Below are positions 1 to 10,620 of a stretch of 64,000 nt of DNA, one piece after another. Each line of letters starts with the position of its first letter. Position 1 is the stretch's first letter. The stretch is from Stenotrophomonas sp. 57 (GTDB taxonomy: Bacteria; Pseudomonadota; Gammaproteobacteria; Xanthomonadales; Xanthomonadaceae): NCBI RefSeq assembly GCF_030291075.1, contig NZ_CP127407.1, positions 2,788,001-2,852,000 of the forward strand. Reading direction: 5' to 3'. Made by a program: the position numbers and the translations under genes. The notes under the pieces were generated by a model, which did not search any database, had not been told where the DNA came from, and was given only the letters and a program-made list of their open reading frames with translations.

Positions 1-21
1 GATCAGCAGAGGATTCAAGTC

Positions 22-1416
<1,395 letters not shown>

Positions 1417-1449
1417 GCCACAGCACACGACCACGGAGGTACTGCCCCC

Positions 1450-1749
1450 ATGACCCTGTTCTTCGCCCTCTGTTTCGTCGGCGTCGCAGTGGCCGGGTTC
1501 AGTGCCTTCGTGATCTTCTGGCCGCTGACCCTGGTGCACGTGCGCGACCGTCATCCGGCGCTCGCCGCGCGCTTTGGCAGCGGCGCCTTCCTCAAGCCCG
1601 ACGCCCTGGGCTGGCTGTTGCGCCGCGACTATCGGCAGCAGCCGGACCGCTCGCTGTCCGGGCTGGCGACGCCGGCCTGGGTATCGCTGCTGACTCTGCT
1701 GGCCGGACTGGGCATGGCCGCCCTGCTCTGGCTGGCCTCGCTCTGGTAA
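1450..1749 (+). CDS. Small two-helix inner-membrane protein, function unknown
   Basis: This 99-residue protein has a hydrophobic segment at about residues 3-30 and another at about 77-99. Between them is a charged, arginine-rich loop that contains the motif LRRDYRQQPDRS. It is most likely a small inner-membrane protein, and I do not recognise a named family. It starts 33 bp after asnS behind a good GGAGG site (1435-1439) and ends 7 bp before the next gene, so it sits in an operon-like series with asnS and the following genes. Codon use looks like that of its neighbours. Confidence 0.75.
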   Translation: MTLFFALCFVGVAVAGFSAFVIFWPLTLVHVRDRHPALAARFGSGAFLKPDALGWLLRRDYRQQPDRSLSGLATPAWVSLLTLLAGLGMAALLWLASLW

Positions 1750-1756
1750 CACATCC

Positions 1757-2071
1757 ATGAATGACATCACCGCCTCGCGCGACAGCTGGTGGCTGGCCAG
1801 CCTCGGCAACACCCTGATCTGGGCGCGTCTGCGCGTGCGCCCGGCCGGCACCGCCGAAGTGCTCGACAGCGATGGCAACACGCTGAGCTACGACAGCGAA
1901 GACACCGCCCGTTCGCAGCTGTTCGACGCCGAGTTCGTCGAGTACGACGGCCTGGACGAGGAGGACGCGCTGGTGCGCGGCTTCAGCCTGCACGAAGTGC
2001 AGCCGCCGCAGGCCGACAGCGACGAGGGGCTGCGTGGCCGCATGATCCAGTCGCTGGGCGGGCGCGCCTGA
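1757..2071 (+). CDS. Small acidic hypothetical protein
   Basis: This 104-residue soluble protein has no signal peptide or membrane segment. It has a tryptophan-rich start (SWWLASLGNTLIWARLRV), a central acidic stretch (EYDGLDEEDAL) and a charged C-terminus. I do not recognise the family. It lies 7 bp after the small membrane protein and 7 bp before the PaiB-like gene, which suggests co-transcription. Coding status rests on the tight packing and on codon third positions biased to G/C as in its neighbours. Confidence 0.7.
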   Translation: MNDITASRDSWWLASLGNTLIWARLRVRPAGTAEVLDSDGNTLSYDSEDTARSQLFDAEFVEYDGLDEEDALVRGFSLHEVQPPQADSDEGLRGRMIQSLGGRA

Positions 2072-2078
2072 GCCGCCC

Positions 2079-2717
2079 ATGTTCACCCCGCGCGCCTTCG
2101 CCGAGACCGACCTGCTCTGGCTGGATCGCCTGCTGGCGCGTGACCCGTTTGTCGCCGTGCTCACTGTCGGCAGCGACGGCCTGCCCGAACTGACCCGGAT
2201 ACCGGTGCTGTACCACCGCGACGGCGAACACATCGAGCTGCGCGGTCACTGGGCCCGCGCCAACCCGCAGTCGCGCCACAACGGCGCGGCCAAGGTTCTG
2301 GTCGACGGTCCGCACGGTTATGTCTCGGCCAGCTGGTACCCGGACAAGGAACAGGCCGCGCGGGTGCCGACCTGGAACTACGCGGCCGCCGAACTGCGCG
2401 GCCAGCTGCAGACCTTCGACGACGCCGAGGCGCTGGCCGGACTGGTCGGCGCAATCAGCAACCGTTTCGAAGCCAGCGTCGGGCAGGCCTGGCAGTTCGA
2501 CGCCACGCGCGCCGAGCATGGCCCGGAGCTGCGCGCGATCGTCGGCTTCCGCTTCCAGGTCGAACACGTGCAGCTGAAGCTGAAACTCAGCCAGAACCAT
2601 CCCGAGGCCAACCAGCGCGCAGTGATCGCCGAACTGGAACAGCTGGGCACCCCCTCTTCCACCGAGCTCGCGCAGTGGATGCGCTGGCACCGTGAACAGG
2701 CCGCTACCGGCGGCTGA
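2079..2717 (+). CDS. PaiB-family FMN-binding negative transcriptional regulator
   Basis: This 212-residue protein belongs to the PaiB family, a split-barrel flavin-binding fold. In Bacillus, PaiB represses sporulation and protease genes. Family hallmarks are visible: HWARANPQ near residues 51-58, GPHGYVSASWYP near 76-87, VPTWNY near 97-102, and KLSQNH near 169-174. There is no obvious helix-turn-helix, as is usual for the family, so the 'regulator' label rests on homology. It could equally be a flavin- or pyridoxal-phosphate-binding oxidase-like protein. It is last in the asnS series, with a 74-bp gap to the next gene. Confidence 0.88.
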   Translation: MFTPRAFAETDLLWLDRLLARDPFVAVLTVGSDGLPELTRIPVLYHRDGEHIELRGHWARANPQSRHNGAAKVLVDGPHGYVSASWYPDKEQAARVPTWNYAAAELRGQLQTFDDAEALAGLVGAISNRFEASVGQAWQFDATRAEHGPELRAIVGFRFQVEHVQLKLKLSQNHPEANQRAVIAELEQLGTPSSTELAQWMRWHREQAATGG

Positions 2718-2791
2718 TCACCTCAGACTCCCGCAAAGACGCGTCCGGATCGGCCGCGCCTTGCCCCCACCCGACGCCAGGGATACCGCAC

Positions 2792-3454
2792 ATGAAAGAC
2801 ATCCACCGCCTGCTGCAGAACAACCGCGACTGGGCCGATCGCATCGCCAGGGAAGACCCTGACTTCTTCCAGCAGCTGTCCAAGCAGCAGCATCCGGAGT
2901 ACCTGTGGATCGGCTGCTCCGACTCGCGCGTGCCTGCCAACCAGATCATCGGCATGGCCCCGGGCGAAGTCTTCGTGCATCGCAACGTCGCCAACGTGGT
3001 GGCACACAGCGACCTGAACTGCCTGAGCGTGGTGCAGTACGCGGTGGACCAGCTGAAGGTGAAGCACATCCTGATCGTCGGCCACTACGGCTGCGGCGGC
3101 GTGCATGCCTGCCTGCACAACACCCGCGTCGGCCTGGCCGACAACTGGCTGCGCCATGTCGGCGATGTCGTGCAGAAGCACCAGGGCATCCTCGATGCGA
3201 TCGAGGATGACGAGCTGAAGCACGCGCGCCTGTGCGAACTGAACGTGATCGAGCAGGTCGCGAACCTGTGCCGTTCGACCATCGTCGAGGACGCCTGGGC
3301 GCGCGGCCAGAAGCTGATGGTGCACGGCTGGGTCTACAGCCTGAAGAACGGCCGCGTCAGCGAAATGGGCATCGACGTCGGTGCGCCGGAAGAGCTGAAG
3401 CCGGCCTATGAAAAGGCGCTGTCCTATGTTCCGCGCCAGGGCCGGCGCGACTGA
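2792..3454 (+). CDS. can: Beta-class carbonic anhydrase
   Basis: This zinc enzyme interconverts CO2 and bicarbonate in the cytoplasm and supplies bicarbonate for carboxylation reactions. It has 220 residues, typical of the Can type. The zinc ligands and active-site dyad are visible: [11 protein letters not shown] near residues 42-52 (zinc Cys plus the Asp-Arg pair) and HYGCGGV near 98-104 (zinc His and Cys). There is no signal peptide. It stands 74 bp downstream of the PaiB-like gene and 20 bp upstream of haaO. It could therefore share a transcript with the kynurenine genes, though no functional link is obvious. Confidence 0.96.
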   Translation: MKDIHRLLQNNRDWADRIAREDPDFFQQLSKQQHPEYLWIGCSDSRVPANQIIGMAPGEVFVHRNVANVVAHSDLNCLSVVQYAVDQLKVKHILIVGHYGCGGVHACLHNTRVGLADNWLRHVGDVVQKHQGILDAIEDDELKHARLCELNVIEQVANLCRSTIVEDAWARGQKLMVHGWVYSLKNGRVSEMGIDVGAPEELKPAYEKALSYVPRQGRRD

Positions 3455-3474
3455 CCTCCCTACGGACCACGACC

Positions 3475-3996
3475 ATGCTCGCCTCGCCGATCAACCTGCA
3501 CGCCTGGATCGAAGAACATCGCCACCTGCTGAAGCCGCCGGTGGGCAACAAGATGATCGACAACGGCGACTTCATCGTGATGGTGGTGGGCGGGCCGAAC
3601 TCGCGCACCGACTACCACTACGACGAAGGCCCGGAGTGGTTCTACCAGCTCGAGGGCGAGATGGTGCTGAAGGTGCAGGAAGACGGCGCGGTGCGCGACA
3701 TTCCGATCCGCGCCGGCGAGATCTTCCTGCTGCCGGCCAAGGTGCCGCACTCGCCGCGGCGCCCGCCCGGCGGGATCGGTCTGGTGGTCGAACGCAAGCG
3801 CCTGCCGCACGAAATGGACGGCGTGATCTGGCACTGCGAACGCTGCAACCACAAGCTGCATGAAGAGTTCTTCCAGTTGCAGAACATCGAGACCGACCTG
3901 CCGAAGGTGTTCGCGCGCTATCACGCCAGCCTGGAATTGCGTACCTGCAGCCAGTGCGGGCACGTGGATCCGCTGCCGGCGCCAGCGGCGGGCTGA
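3475..3996 (+). CDS. haaO: 3-hydroxyanthranilate 3,4-dioxygenase
   Basis: This non-haem iron cupin opens the ring of 3-hydroxyanthranilate. The product cyclises to quinolinate, the precursor of NAD. It has 173 residues, the length of the bacterial single-domain form. The cupin carries H, E and H iron ligands in [18 protein letters not shown] and PAKVPHSP. The C-terminus has a rubredoxin-like second metal site with two CxxC pairs (CERCNH and CSQCGH), as in bacterial HaaO. It starts 20 bp after the carbonic anhydrase gene. A SMAG palindrome separates it from kynU, and together with kynU and kmo it forms the lower kynurenine pathway. Confidence 0.96.
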   Translation: MLASPINLHAWIEEHRHLLKPPVGNKMIDNGDFIVMVVGGPNSRTDYHYDEGPEWFYQLEGEMVLKVQEDGAVRDIPIRAGEIFLLPAKVPHSPRRPPGGIGLVVERKRLPHEMDGVIWHCERCNHKLHEEFFQLQNIETDLPKVFARYHASLELRTCSQCGHVDPLPAPAAG

Positions 3997-4007
3997 GCAC
4001 CTGCCCC

Positions 4008-4069
4008 TGTAGAGCCAAGCCCATGCCCGGCTTCGTGGCCCGGCAGCCGAGCATGGGCTCGGCTCTACA
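4008..4069. repeat. SMAG-type palindromic repeat (dimer)
   Basis: The element begins TGTAGAGCC and ends GGCTCTACA. It holds two stem-loop halves: AGCCAAGCCCATGCCCGGCT-like on the left and AGCCGAGCATGGGCTCGGCT on the right. This is the GTAG-flanked architecture of the SMAG repetitive extragenic palindromes known in S. maltophilia. It begins 11 bp after the haaO stop and lies upstream of kynU, so it may stabilise the haaO transcript end or terminate it partially. Confidence 0.85.
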
Positions 4070-4134
4070 GGTTCGGCGGCAGGCACGCCGCCAAGCGCTA
4101 CACTGGCAGCCCCGTTGCAGCCTGTTGCCCGACC

Positions 4135-5409
4135 ATGTCCGACCTGCTCAGCCGCACCCACGCCATCGCTCTGGACGCCGCCGATCCGCTGCGCCCGCTG
4201 CGCAACGAATTCCTGATTCCACGCCACGGTGGCGGCGAGCAGACCTACTTCGTCGGCAACTCGCTGGGGCTGCAGCCGCGCGGCGCGCAGGCGGCCGTGC
4301 AGGAAGTGATGAAGCAGTGGGGCGAGCTGGCGGTGGAAGGCCACTTCACCGGCCCTACCCAGTGGCTGTCCTACCACCGCCTGGTGAGCGCGCAGCTGGC
4401 CCGCGTGGTCGGTGCGCTGCCCAGCGAAGTGGTGGCGATGAACACCCTGAGCGTGAACCTGCACCTGATGATGGTCAGCTTCTACCGGCCGACGGCCGAG
4501 CGCCCGGTGATCCTGATGGAAGCCGGTGCGTTCCCGACCGACCGCCACGCGGTGGAAGCGCAGATCCGTTTCCACGGGTTCGACCCGGCCGAGTGCCTGG
4601 TCGAAGTGCAGCCGGACGAAGCCAATGGCACGATCTCGCTGGCCGCGATCGAACGTGCCATCGCCGAACACGGCCCGCGCCTTGCGCTGGTGCTGTGGCC
4701 GGGCGTGCAGTACCGCACCGGCCAGGCCTTCGACCTGGATGCCATCACCCGCACCGCCCGCCTGCACGGTGCGCGCATCGGCTTCGACCTGGCGCACTCG
4801 GTCGGCAACCTGCCGTTGCGCCTGCATGACGTCGCCCCGGATTTCGCCGTGTGGTGCCACTACAAGTACCTCAACAGCGGCCCCGGCGCAGTTGCCGGTG
4901 CCTTCGTGCACGAGCGCCATCATCGCGATACCACGCTGCCGCGTTTTGCAGGCTGGTGGGGGCATGAAGAAGCTACCCGTTTCCACATGGCACCGCAGTT
5001 CACCCCGGCCGTCGGTGCCGAAGGCTGGCAGCTGAGCAATCCGCCGATTCTCGGCCTGGCGCCGCTGCGCGCCTCGCTGGACCTGTTCGAGCGTGCGGGA
5101 ATGGACGCGCTGCGCAGCAAGTCGCAGGCACTCACCGGCATGCTCGAAGCCCTCGTACATGCGCGCCTTTCAAACGTACTGGACATCATCACGCCCACCG
5201 ATCCGCAGCGCCGTGGCTGCCAGCTGTCGCTGCGCGTGATCGGGGGCCGCGAGCGCGGACGCGCACTCTTTGAACACCTGCGCAGCATCGGCGTGCTCGG
5301 CGACTGGCGCGAACCTGATGTGATCCGCATCTCGCCCACCCCGCTCTACAACCGCTACCTGGACGTGCACCACTTCGTCGAGGAAGTGGAAGCCTGGGCC
5401 GGCCTCTGA
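4135..5409 (+). CDS. kynU: Kynureninase
   Basis: This PLP enzyme cleaves 3-hydroxykynurenine (or kynurenine) to 3-hydroxyanthranilate (or anthranilate) and alanine. It has 424 residues, the normal size. Visible features are FVGNSLGLQPRG near residues 37-48, the PLP-ring aspartate in GFDLAHSVGNL near 216-226, and the Schiff-base lysine K244 in HYKYLNSGPG. Upstream lies a TACACT -10-like hexamer at 4099-4104 but no convincing -35. It is followed 31 bp later by kmo, so the genes work as a unit producing substrate for HaaO. Confidence 0.97.
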   Translation: MSDLLSRTHAIALDAADPLRPLRNEFLIPRHGGGEQTYFVGNSLGLQPRGAQAAVQEVMKQWGELAVEGHFTGPTQWLSYHRLVSAQLARVVGALPSEVVAMNTLSVNLHLMMVSFYRPTAERPVILMEAGAFPTDRHAVEAQIRFHGFDPAECLVEVQPDEANGTISLAAIERAIAEHGPRLALVLWPGVQYRTGQAFDLDAITRTARLHGARIGFDLAHSVGNLPLRLHDVAPDFAVWCHYKYLNSGPGAVAGAFVHERHHRDTTLPRFAGWWGHEEATRFHMAPQFTPAVGAEGWQLSNPPILGLAPLRASLDLFERAGMDALRSKSQALTGMLEALVHARLSNVLDIITPTDPQRRGCQLSLRVIGGRERGRALFEHLRSIGVLGDWREPDVIRISPTPLYNRYLDVHHFVEEVEAWAGL

Positions 5410-5440
5410 GCCGCCCCCTCCCCTACTGCTGGACAGTTCG

Positions 5441-6808
5441 TTGATCGCACACGCTTCCCGCTCGTTGAGCATTATCGGTGCCGGCCTCGCCGGGTCCCTG
5501 CTGGCCATCCTGCTGTCACGGCAGGGCTGGCGCATCACCCTGTACGAACGCCGCGGCGATCCGCGCATTGCCGACTACGAGAGCGGCCGTTCGATCAACC
5601 TGGCACTGGCCGAACGCGGGCGCAACGCCCTGCGCCAGGCGGGAGTGGAAGACGAGGTGATGGCGCGCGCGGTGATGATGCGCGGGCGCATGGTGCATCC
5701 GCGCGAAGGCGAACCGCAGCTGCAACGCTACGGCCGCGACGACAGCGAAGTGATCTGGTCGATCCATCGCAGCGACCTGAACACCACGCTGCTGGAACTG
5801 GCCGAACAGGCTGGCGCGACCGTACACTTCCACCGGCGCCTGCACACCGTCGATTTCGATGCCGGCTACGCGCGTTTCATCGACGACCGCGATGACAGCC
5901 CGCACGATATCCGCTTCGACACCCTGATCGGCGCTGATGGTGCCGGCTCGGCACTGCGCGCCGCAATGAACCGGCGCGCGCCGCTGGGCGAGGACATCGC
6001 CTTCCTCGACCACTCCTACAAGGAACTGGAAATTCCGCCGGCCGCCGACGGCAGCTTCCGCATCGAGCGCAATGCGCTGCACATCTGGCCGCGCGGCCAC
6101 TACATGTGCATCGCGCTACCCAACCACGAAGGCACCTTCACCGTCACCCTGTTCCTGCCCAACCAGGGCGACCCCAGCTTCGCCACGGTCAACACCGGCG
6201 CGCAGGCCGAGGCGCTGTTCGCGCGCGAGTTCGCCGATACCCTGCCGTTGATCCCGAACCTGCGCGCGGACTGGGAACAGCACCCACCCGGCCTGCTTGG
6301 CACGCTGACGCTCGATCGCTGGCACCAGCAGGGCCGCGCCGTGCTGATCGGCGATGCTGCACATGCGATGGTGCCGTTCCACGGCCAGGGCATGAACTGC
6401 GCATTCGAGGATTGCGTGGCTCTGGCCCGCCATCTGATGGAAGCGGACGACCTGGAAGGCGCGTTCCAAGCCTTCGAAGCCGAGCGCAAGCCGAACGCGC
6501 GCGCAATCCAGCAGATGGCGCTGGAAAACTATCTGGAAATGCGTGACCGCGTAGCTGATCCCGCGTTCCTGCTGCAACGCGAACTGGAACAGGAACTGCA
6601 GCGACGCTGGCCGACCCGCTTCGTGCCGCACTACACGATGGTCACCTTCCTGCACACGCCCTATGCCGAGGCACTGCGCCGTACCGAGCTGCAGCGCGAC
6701 CTGCTGACGGCTGCCACCGCGGGCCACGATTCACTGGACAACATCGACTGGGCCGCGCTGGAAGCACAGATCCACGCGCGGCTGCCGGTCCTGGAGGGCG
6801 CACACTGA
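5441..6808 (+). CDS. kmo: Kynurenine 3-monooxygenase
   Basis: This FAD-dependent aromatic hydroxylase converts kynurenine to 3-hydroxykynurenine with NADPH and O2. The 455-residue protein shows the N-terminal FAD fold (SIIGAGLAGSLLAILLSRQG), the DG motif (LIGADGAGSALR near residue 165) and the GD motif (LIGDAAHAMVPFHGQGMNC near 302). The assigned start is a TTG at 5441. A second TTG at 5465, directly before SIIGAG, is possible but would leave almost no residues ahead of the fold. The stop codon overlaps the sbcB start (TGATG), which indicates translational coupling with an unrelated nuclease gene. Confidence 0.95.
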   Translation: MIAHASRSLSIIGAGLAGSLLAILLSRQGWRITLYERRGDPRIADYESGRSINLALAERGRNALRQAGVEDEVMARAVMMRGRMVHPREGEPQLQRYGRDDSEVIWSIHRSDLNTTLLELAEQAGATVHFHRRLHTVDFDAGYARFIDDRDDSPHDIRFDTLIGADGAGSALRAAMNRRAPLGEDIAFLDHSYKELEIPPAADGSFRIERNALHIWPRGHYMCIALPNHEGTFTVTLFLPNQGDPSFATVNTGAQAEALFAREFADTLPLIPNLRADWEQHPPGLLGTLTLDRWHQQGRAVLIGDAAHAMVPFHGQGMNCAFEDCVALARHLMEADDLEGAFQAFEAERKPNARAIQQMALENYLEMRDRVADPAFLLQRELEQELQRRWPTRFVPHYTMVTFLHTPYAEALRRTELQRDLLTAATAGHDSLDNIDWAALEAQIHARLPVLEGAH

Positions 6809-8247
6809 TGGCCGACAGCTTCCTGTTCTACGATCTTGAGACCTTCGGCCAGGACCCGCGCCGCACCCGCATCGCCCAGTTCGCGGCGATGCGCACCGAT
6901 GCCGATCTCAACGTGATCGACACCCCGGTCAGCTTCTTCGTGCGCCCTGCCGACGACCTGCTGCCCTCGCCGATGGCCACCCTGGTCACCGGCATCACCC
7001 CACAGCAGGCCCTGGCCGAAGGCATCAGCGAGGCCGAAGCCTTCGACCGTATCAACGAGCAGCTGTCGCGCCCGGGCACCTGCGCGCTGGGCTACAACAC
7101 CCTGCGCTTCGACGATGAGTTCGTCCGCTACGGCCTGTTCCGCAACTTCCACGATCCGTACGAACGCGAGTGGCGCAACGGCAATTCGCGCTGGGATCTG
7201 CTGGACATGCTGCGGCTGATGCGCGCGATGCGCCCGGAGGGCATCCAGTGGCCACTGCGCGATGACGGCGCCACCTCGTTCAAGCTCGAACACCTGGCCG
7301 AGGCCAACAACGTGCGCGAAGGCGATGCGCACGAAGCGCTGTCAGACGTGCGCGCCACCATCGGCATGGCGCGGCTGTTCAAGCAGTCGCAGCCGCGGCT
7401 GTGGGAGTACGCGCTGAAGCTGCGCGACAAGCGCTTCGTCGGCAGCCTGCTGGACGTGACCGCGATGAAGCCGGTGCTGCACATTTCCATGCGCTACCCC
7501 GCCAGCCGCCTGTGCGCGGCGCCGGTGCTGCCGCTGGCCGTGCACCCCACCATCAACAACCGGGTGATCGTGTTCGACCTGGACGGCGACATCGACGACC
7601 TGCTGGCACTGCCGGCCGACGTGATCGCACAGCGCCTGTACATGCGCGCCAGCGAGCTCCCCGAGGGTGTTGCACGGGTGCCGCTGAAGGAGGTGCATCT
7701 GAACAAGGTGCCGGCGCTGATCGCCTGGAACCACCTGCGTGCCGATGACCACGAGCGCTTGGGCCTGGACGTGGCAGCCATCGACGCCAAGATCGAGCGC
7801 CTGCGCGAATTCGCCCCGCAGCTGGCGGAGAAGGCGCGCCAGGTCTACAACCAGCCGCGCATGGCCACCGTGGCCGATGTCGATGCATCGCTGTACGACG
7901 GCTTCCTCGGCAACGGTGACAAGCCGCTGCTGGCGCTGGCCCGCACCACGGCGCCGGAACAGCTGGCCGCACTGGAAGGCCGCTTCCGCGACCCGCGCCT
8001 GCCCGAACTGCTGTTCCGCTACCGTGCGCGCAACCATCCCGACAGCCTCGCGCCGGCTGAACGCCAGCGCTGGCAGGATTACCGCCGCCAGCGGCTGCTC
8101 GGAGACGGCGGCCTGGGCGAACTCAACCTGCCCCAGTACCAGCAGCAGCTCGATGCACTGGCCGCCGAAGCGCCTGATGACACCCGGCGCCAGGCCCTGC
8201 TGCAATCGCTGCGCGACTGGGGCCAGCACCTGCAGGAGACGCTGTGA
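6808..8247 (+). CDS. sbcB: Exodeoxyribonuclease I
   Basis: This single-strand 3'-5' exonuclease works in recombination and mismatch repair. It has 479 residues, like E. coli Exo I. The DEDDh catalytic motifs are present: FYDLETFG at residues 7-14, LGYNTLRFDDEFVRYG near 94-109, and HEALSDVRATIGMARL near 176-191. The SH3-like and helical C-terminal regions follow. Its ATG overlaps the kmo stop by one base, and its stop overlaps the next start by four bases (GTGA). It therefore sits in a translationally coupled string. Confidence 0.97.
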   Translation: MADSFLFYDLETFGQDPRRTRIAQFAAMRTDADLNVIDTPVSFFVRPADDLLPSPMATLVTGITPQQALAEGISEAEAFDRINEQLSRPGTCALGYNTLRFDDEFVRYGLFRNFHDPYEREWRNGNSRWDLLDMLRLMRAMRPEGIQWPLRDDGATSFKLEHLAEANNVREGDAHEALSDVRATIGMARLFKQSQPRLWEYALKLRDKRFVGSLLDVTAMKPVLHISMRYPASRLCAAPVLPLAVHPTINNRVIVFDLDGDIDDLLALPADVIAQRLYMRASELPEGVARVPLKEVHLNKVPALIAWNHLRADDHERLGLDVAAIDAKIERLREFAPQLAEKARQVYNQPRMATVADVDASLYDGFLGNGDKPLLALARTTAPEQLAALEGRFRDPRLPELLFRYRARNHPDSLAPAERQRWQDYRRQRLLGDGGLGELNLPQYQQQLDALAAEAPDDTRRQALLQSLRDWGQHLQETL

Positions 8248-8930
8248 GCACTTATTTCTCGGACGCCAGCTTCAAGTTCCTGCGCAGCCTTGCGCGGCAC
8301 AACGAAAAGGCCTGGTTCAACGATCACCGCCAGCAGTACGAAGACCACGTACGGCAGCCGTTCCTGCGCCTGCTGGGCGACCTGCAGCCGGCGCTGGCCG
8401 AGGTCAGCGGGCACTTCCGCGCCGATACCCGGGGCGTCGGTGGCTCCCTGTTCCGCATCCATCGCGACGCGCGCTTCTCCAATGACAAGTCGCCGTACAA
8501 GACCTGGCAGGGCGCTCGACTGTTCCATGAGCGCCGCCGCGAAGTGGCCGCGCCTTCGTTCTACGTGCACCTGCAGCCCGGCGAGAGCTTCATCGGCGCC
8601 GGCCTGTGGCATCCGGAACCGGAAACCCAGCGCCGCGTGCGTCACTTCATCCTCGACAACCCGGGCAGCTGGAAGGCGGCCGCGCATGCTCCCGCGCTGC
8701 GCAAGCGCTTTGATTTCGAGGAGAGCGAGAAGCTGGTGCGGCCGCCGCGCGGCTTCCCGGCCGACTTCGAGTTCATCGACGACCTCAAGCATCGCAACTG
8801 GGTGATGTGGCGCTCGCTGGACGACGACACCATGACCGGCCCGCGCCTGCTCTCCACCCTGGGCAAGGACCTCGCCGCGCTGGGCCCATTCGTCGATTAC
8901 CTCTGCGCTGCGCTGGACCTGGAGTTCTGA
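8244..8930 (+). CDS. DUF2461 / TIGR02453 family protein
   Basis: This 228-residue cytoplasmic protein of the DUF2461 family has no established function. Family features are visible: the N-terminal FKFLRSLARHNEKAWFNDHR, and the central FRIHRDARFSNDKSPYKTW followed by FYVHLQPGESFIGAGLWHPE. It starts with GTG overlapping the sbcB stop and ends one base into the next gene's ATG. This implies coupled translation from sbcB through to the aldo/keto reductase. Confidence 0.9.
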   Translation: MSTYFSDASFKFLRSLARHNEKAWFNDHRQQYEDHVRQPFLRLLGDLQPALAEVSGHFRADTRGVGGSLFRIHRDARFSNDKSPYKTWQGARLFHERRREVAAPSFYVHLQPGESFIGAGLWHPEPETQRRVRHFILDNPGSWKAAAHAPALRKRFDFEESEKLVRPPRGFPADFEFIDDLKHRNWVMWRSLDDDTMTGPRLLSTLGKDLAALGPFVDYLCAALDLEF

Positions 8931-9922
8931 TGACTCAGGAACTGCCCCTGGCGCGGCAGCGGCGCCTGCTGGGCCGTACCGGCCTGCAGGTCTCGCCGAT
9001 CGGCCTGGGCTGTTCCGGCTTCTGGGGCCACCGCCGCTTCGCCGAGGGCGACGCGGCCGCCGTCGTCGAACACGCACTTGCGCAGGGCGTGAACCTGCTC
9101 GACACCGGTCACAACTATTCGGGCTTCCACGCCGAGCCGCGCCTGGGCCGCATTCTTCGCCCGCTGCTGAAGCAGTACCCGCGCGACGCGCTGGTGATCT
9201 CCAGCAAGGGCGGCACGCTGACCGGCCAGGCCGGCATCAGCGGCGCCGAACAGCGCAATTTCTCGCCTGCGGCCATCACCGCCAGCTGCGAAGCTTCGCT
9301 GCGCAACCTCGGCCTGGACCATCTGGATATCTACCAGTTGCATGGCGCCAGCGAACACGACATCAACGACGACCTGCTCGGCGCACTGCAGCGCCTGCGC
9401 GAGCGCGGGCTGATCCGGCATACCGGCATCAACACCCACGCCGCGTCGACCCTTCACTGGATGATCGCCCACCCCACCGCCTTCGATCTGGTGCTGCTGG
9501 ACTACAACGCCCTGCAGCAGGACCGCGAACCGCTGATCGACCAGCTGCACGCCGCAGGCATCGGCGTACTGGCAGGTACCGTGCTGGCACAAGGCCACCT
9601 GCTGCCCGCACGTGCGCGCCTGCCGCGGCTGGCCGACGCCTGGTACCTGGCGCGCGCCTGGCTCAAGCCCAGCAGCCGGCAACTGATGCACAGCGCCCGC
9701 CAGATGCGCAGCGCCGTGGCCGCGATCCGCAGCCAGCGCCCCGCGCAGACCGCCTTTGCCTACGCGTTGGGACACCCGGGCGTGGCCAGCGGCATTCTCG
9801 GTACCACCCGCATCCGCAGTCTGGACGAAGTGCTGGCGACACGGCTGGAGGCATTGAGCGCTACCGAGCGCCAGCAACTGGTGGACGCCTTTGGCGATGG
9901 CCGCGGTTCGCCCAGTCATTGA
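8930..9922 (+). CDS. Aldo/keto reductase
   Basis: This 330-residue TIM-barrel oxidoreductase of the aldo/keto reductase superfamily is presumably NADPH-dependent. The catalytic tetrad can be read as Asp in NLLDTGHNYS, Tyr in the same stretch, Lys in LVISSKGG and His in DIYQLHGAS. The N-terminus RLLGRTGLQVSPIGLGCSGF is typical. The substrate is unknown. The ATG start overlaps the DUF2461 stop (TGATG). A longer in-frame opening reaches back inside that gene but has no ribosome-binding site and is not used. The gene is the last tightly coupled member of the kmo-sbcB string. Confidence 0.9.
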   Translation: MTQELPLARQRRLLGRTGLQVSPIGLGCSGFWGHRRFAEGDAAAVVEHALAQGVNLLDTGHNYSGFHAEPRLGRILRPLLKQYPRDALVISSKGGTLTGQAGISGAEQRNFSPAAITASCEASLRNLGLDHLDIYQLHGASEHDINDDLLGALQRLRERGLIRHTGINTHAASTLHWMIAHPTAFDLVLLDYNALQQDREPLIDQLHAAGIGVLAGTVLAQGHLLPARARLPRLADAWYLARAWLKPSSRQLMHSARQMRSAVAAIRSQRPAQTAFAYALGHPGVASGILGTTRIRSLDEVLATRLEALSATERQQLVDAFGDGRGSPSH

Positions 9923-9964
9923 GTCTTCACCCCGCACTGCCGCCGTTGCGGCAGTCTGTCCAGC

Positions 9965-10516
9965 ATGAAGAAGCTCATCGCACTGGTTGTACTGCTGGTC
10001 CTGGCGGTGGCGGCCTGGTGGTTCGGCGGCCCGTACATGACCATCAATGGCCTGTCCAAGGCCATCGAGCAGCGCGACACCGCGCGCCTGGAACGTTACG
10101 TCGACTTCCCGCGCGTGCGCGGCAGCCTGCGCGCCCAGCTCAACGACTACCTGGTGCGCCAGGCCGGCCCGGAGGTAGCGGCCAGCCCGTTCGGCGCCCT
10201 GCTCTATGGGCTGGGCGACCAGCTGGGCGGTGCCGCGGTGGAGACGATGGTGACCCCGACCGGCATCGGCGCGATGCTGCAGGGCCACGTGCTGTGGAAG
10301 CGCGGTCGCAATGAACTGCAGGGCGGCGATGCCTTCGGCCCGACCGAACCGGCGCGTCCTTTGAAGAACGCCGAGCATCACTTCGAAGCGCTGGACCGCT
10401 TCGTGATCGACGTCGATCGCGGCCCCGGCCAGCCCCCCCTGAAGGTGGTGCTGGAGCCGCAGGGCCTGCGCTGGAAGGTGGTGGACCTGCAGCTGGGGAT
10501 GTCGGTCACGCATTGA
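9965..10516 (+). CDS. DUF2939 family single-pass protein
   Basis: This 183-residue protein has an N-terminal hydrophobic helix (LIALVVLLVLAVAAWWFGG, residues 4-22) that acts as signal anchor or uncleaved signal. A periplasmic DUF2939-type domain follows, starting YMTINGLSKAIEQRDTARLE and continuing FPRVRGSLRAQLNDYLV. The function of the family is unknown. The stop codon (10514-10516) is followed directly by a SMAG-type repeat. Confidence 0.85.
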   Translation: MKKLIALVVLLVLAVAAWWFGGPYMTINGLSKAIEQRDTARLERYVDFPRVRGSLRAQLNDYLVRQAGPEVAASPFGALLYGLGDQLGGAAVETMVTPTGIGAMLQGHVLWKRGRNELQGGDAFGPTEPARPLKNAEHHFEALDRFVIDVDRGPGQPPLKVVLEPQGLRWKVVDLQLGMSVTH

Positions 10517-10620
10517 CCGGTAGATGCGCACCTTGGTGGGCATCGATCCAGGACGGCGCCAACCAAGGTCGGCAACTACCGGGGGCGCGGCGCTCTGGTG
10601 GACGCCCACCTCGGTGGGCG
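10517..10620. repeat. SMAG-like palindrome array between convergent genes
   Basis: The first element, 10517-10582, runs from CCGGTAG to CTACCGG. It contains two imperfect hairpins (ATGCGCACC/GGTGGGCAT and GCCAACC/GGTCGGC). A separate perfect hairpin, CGCCCACC-TC-GGTGGGCG, follows at 10603-10620. The stems differ from the AGCCGAGC type elsewhere in the window, so this is a different subfamily with the same GTAG ends. It fills almost the whole space between two convergent genes and may act as a bidirectional transcript end. Confidence 0.75.
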
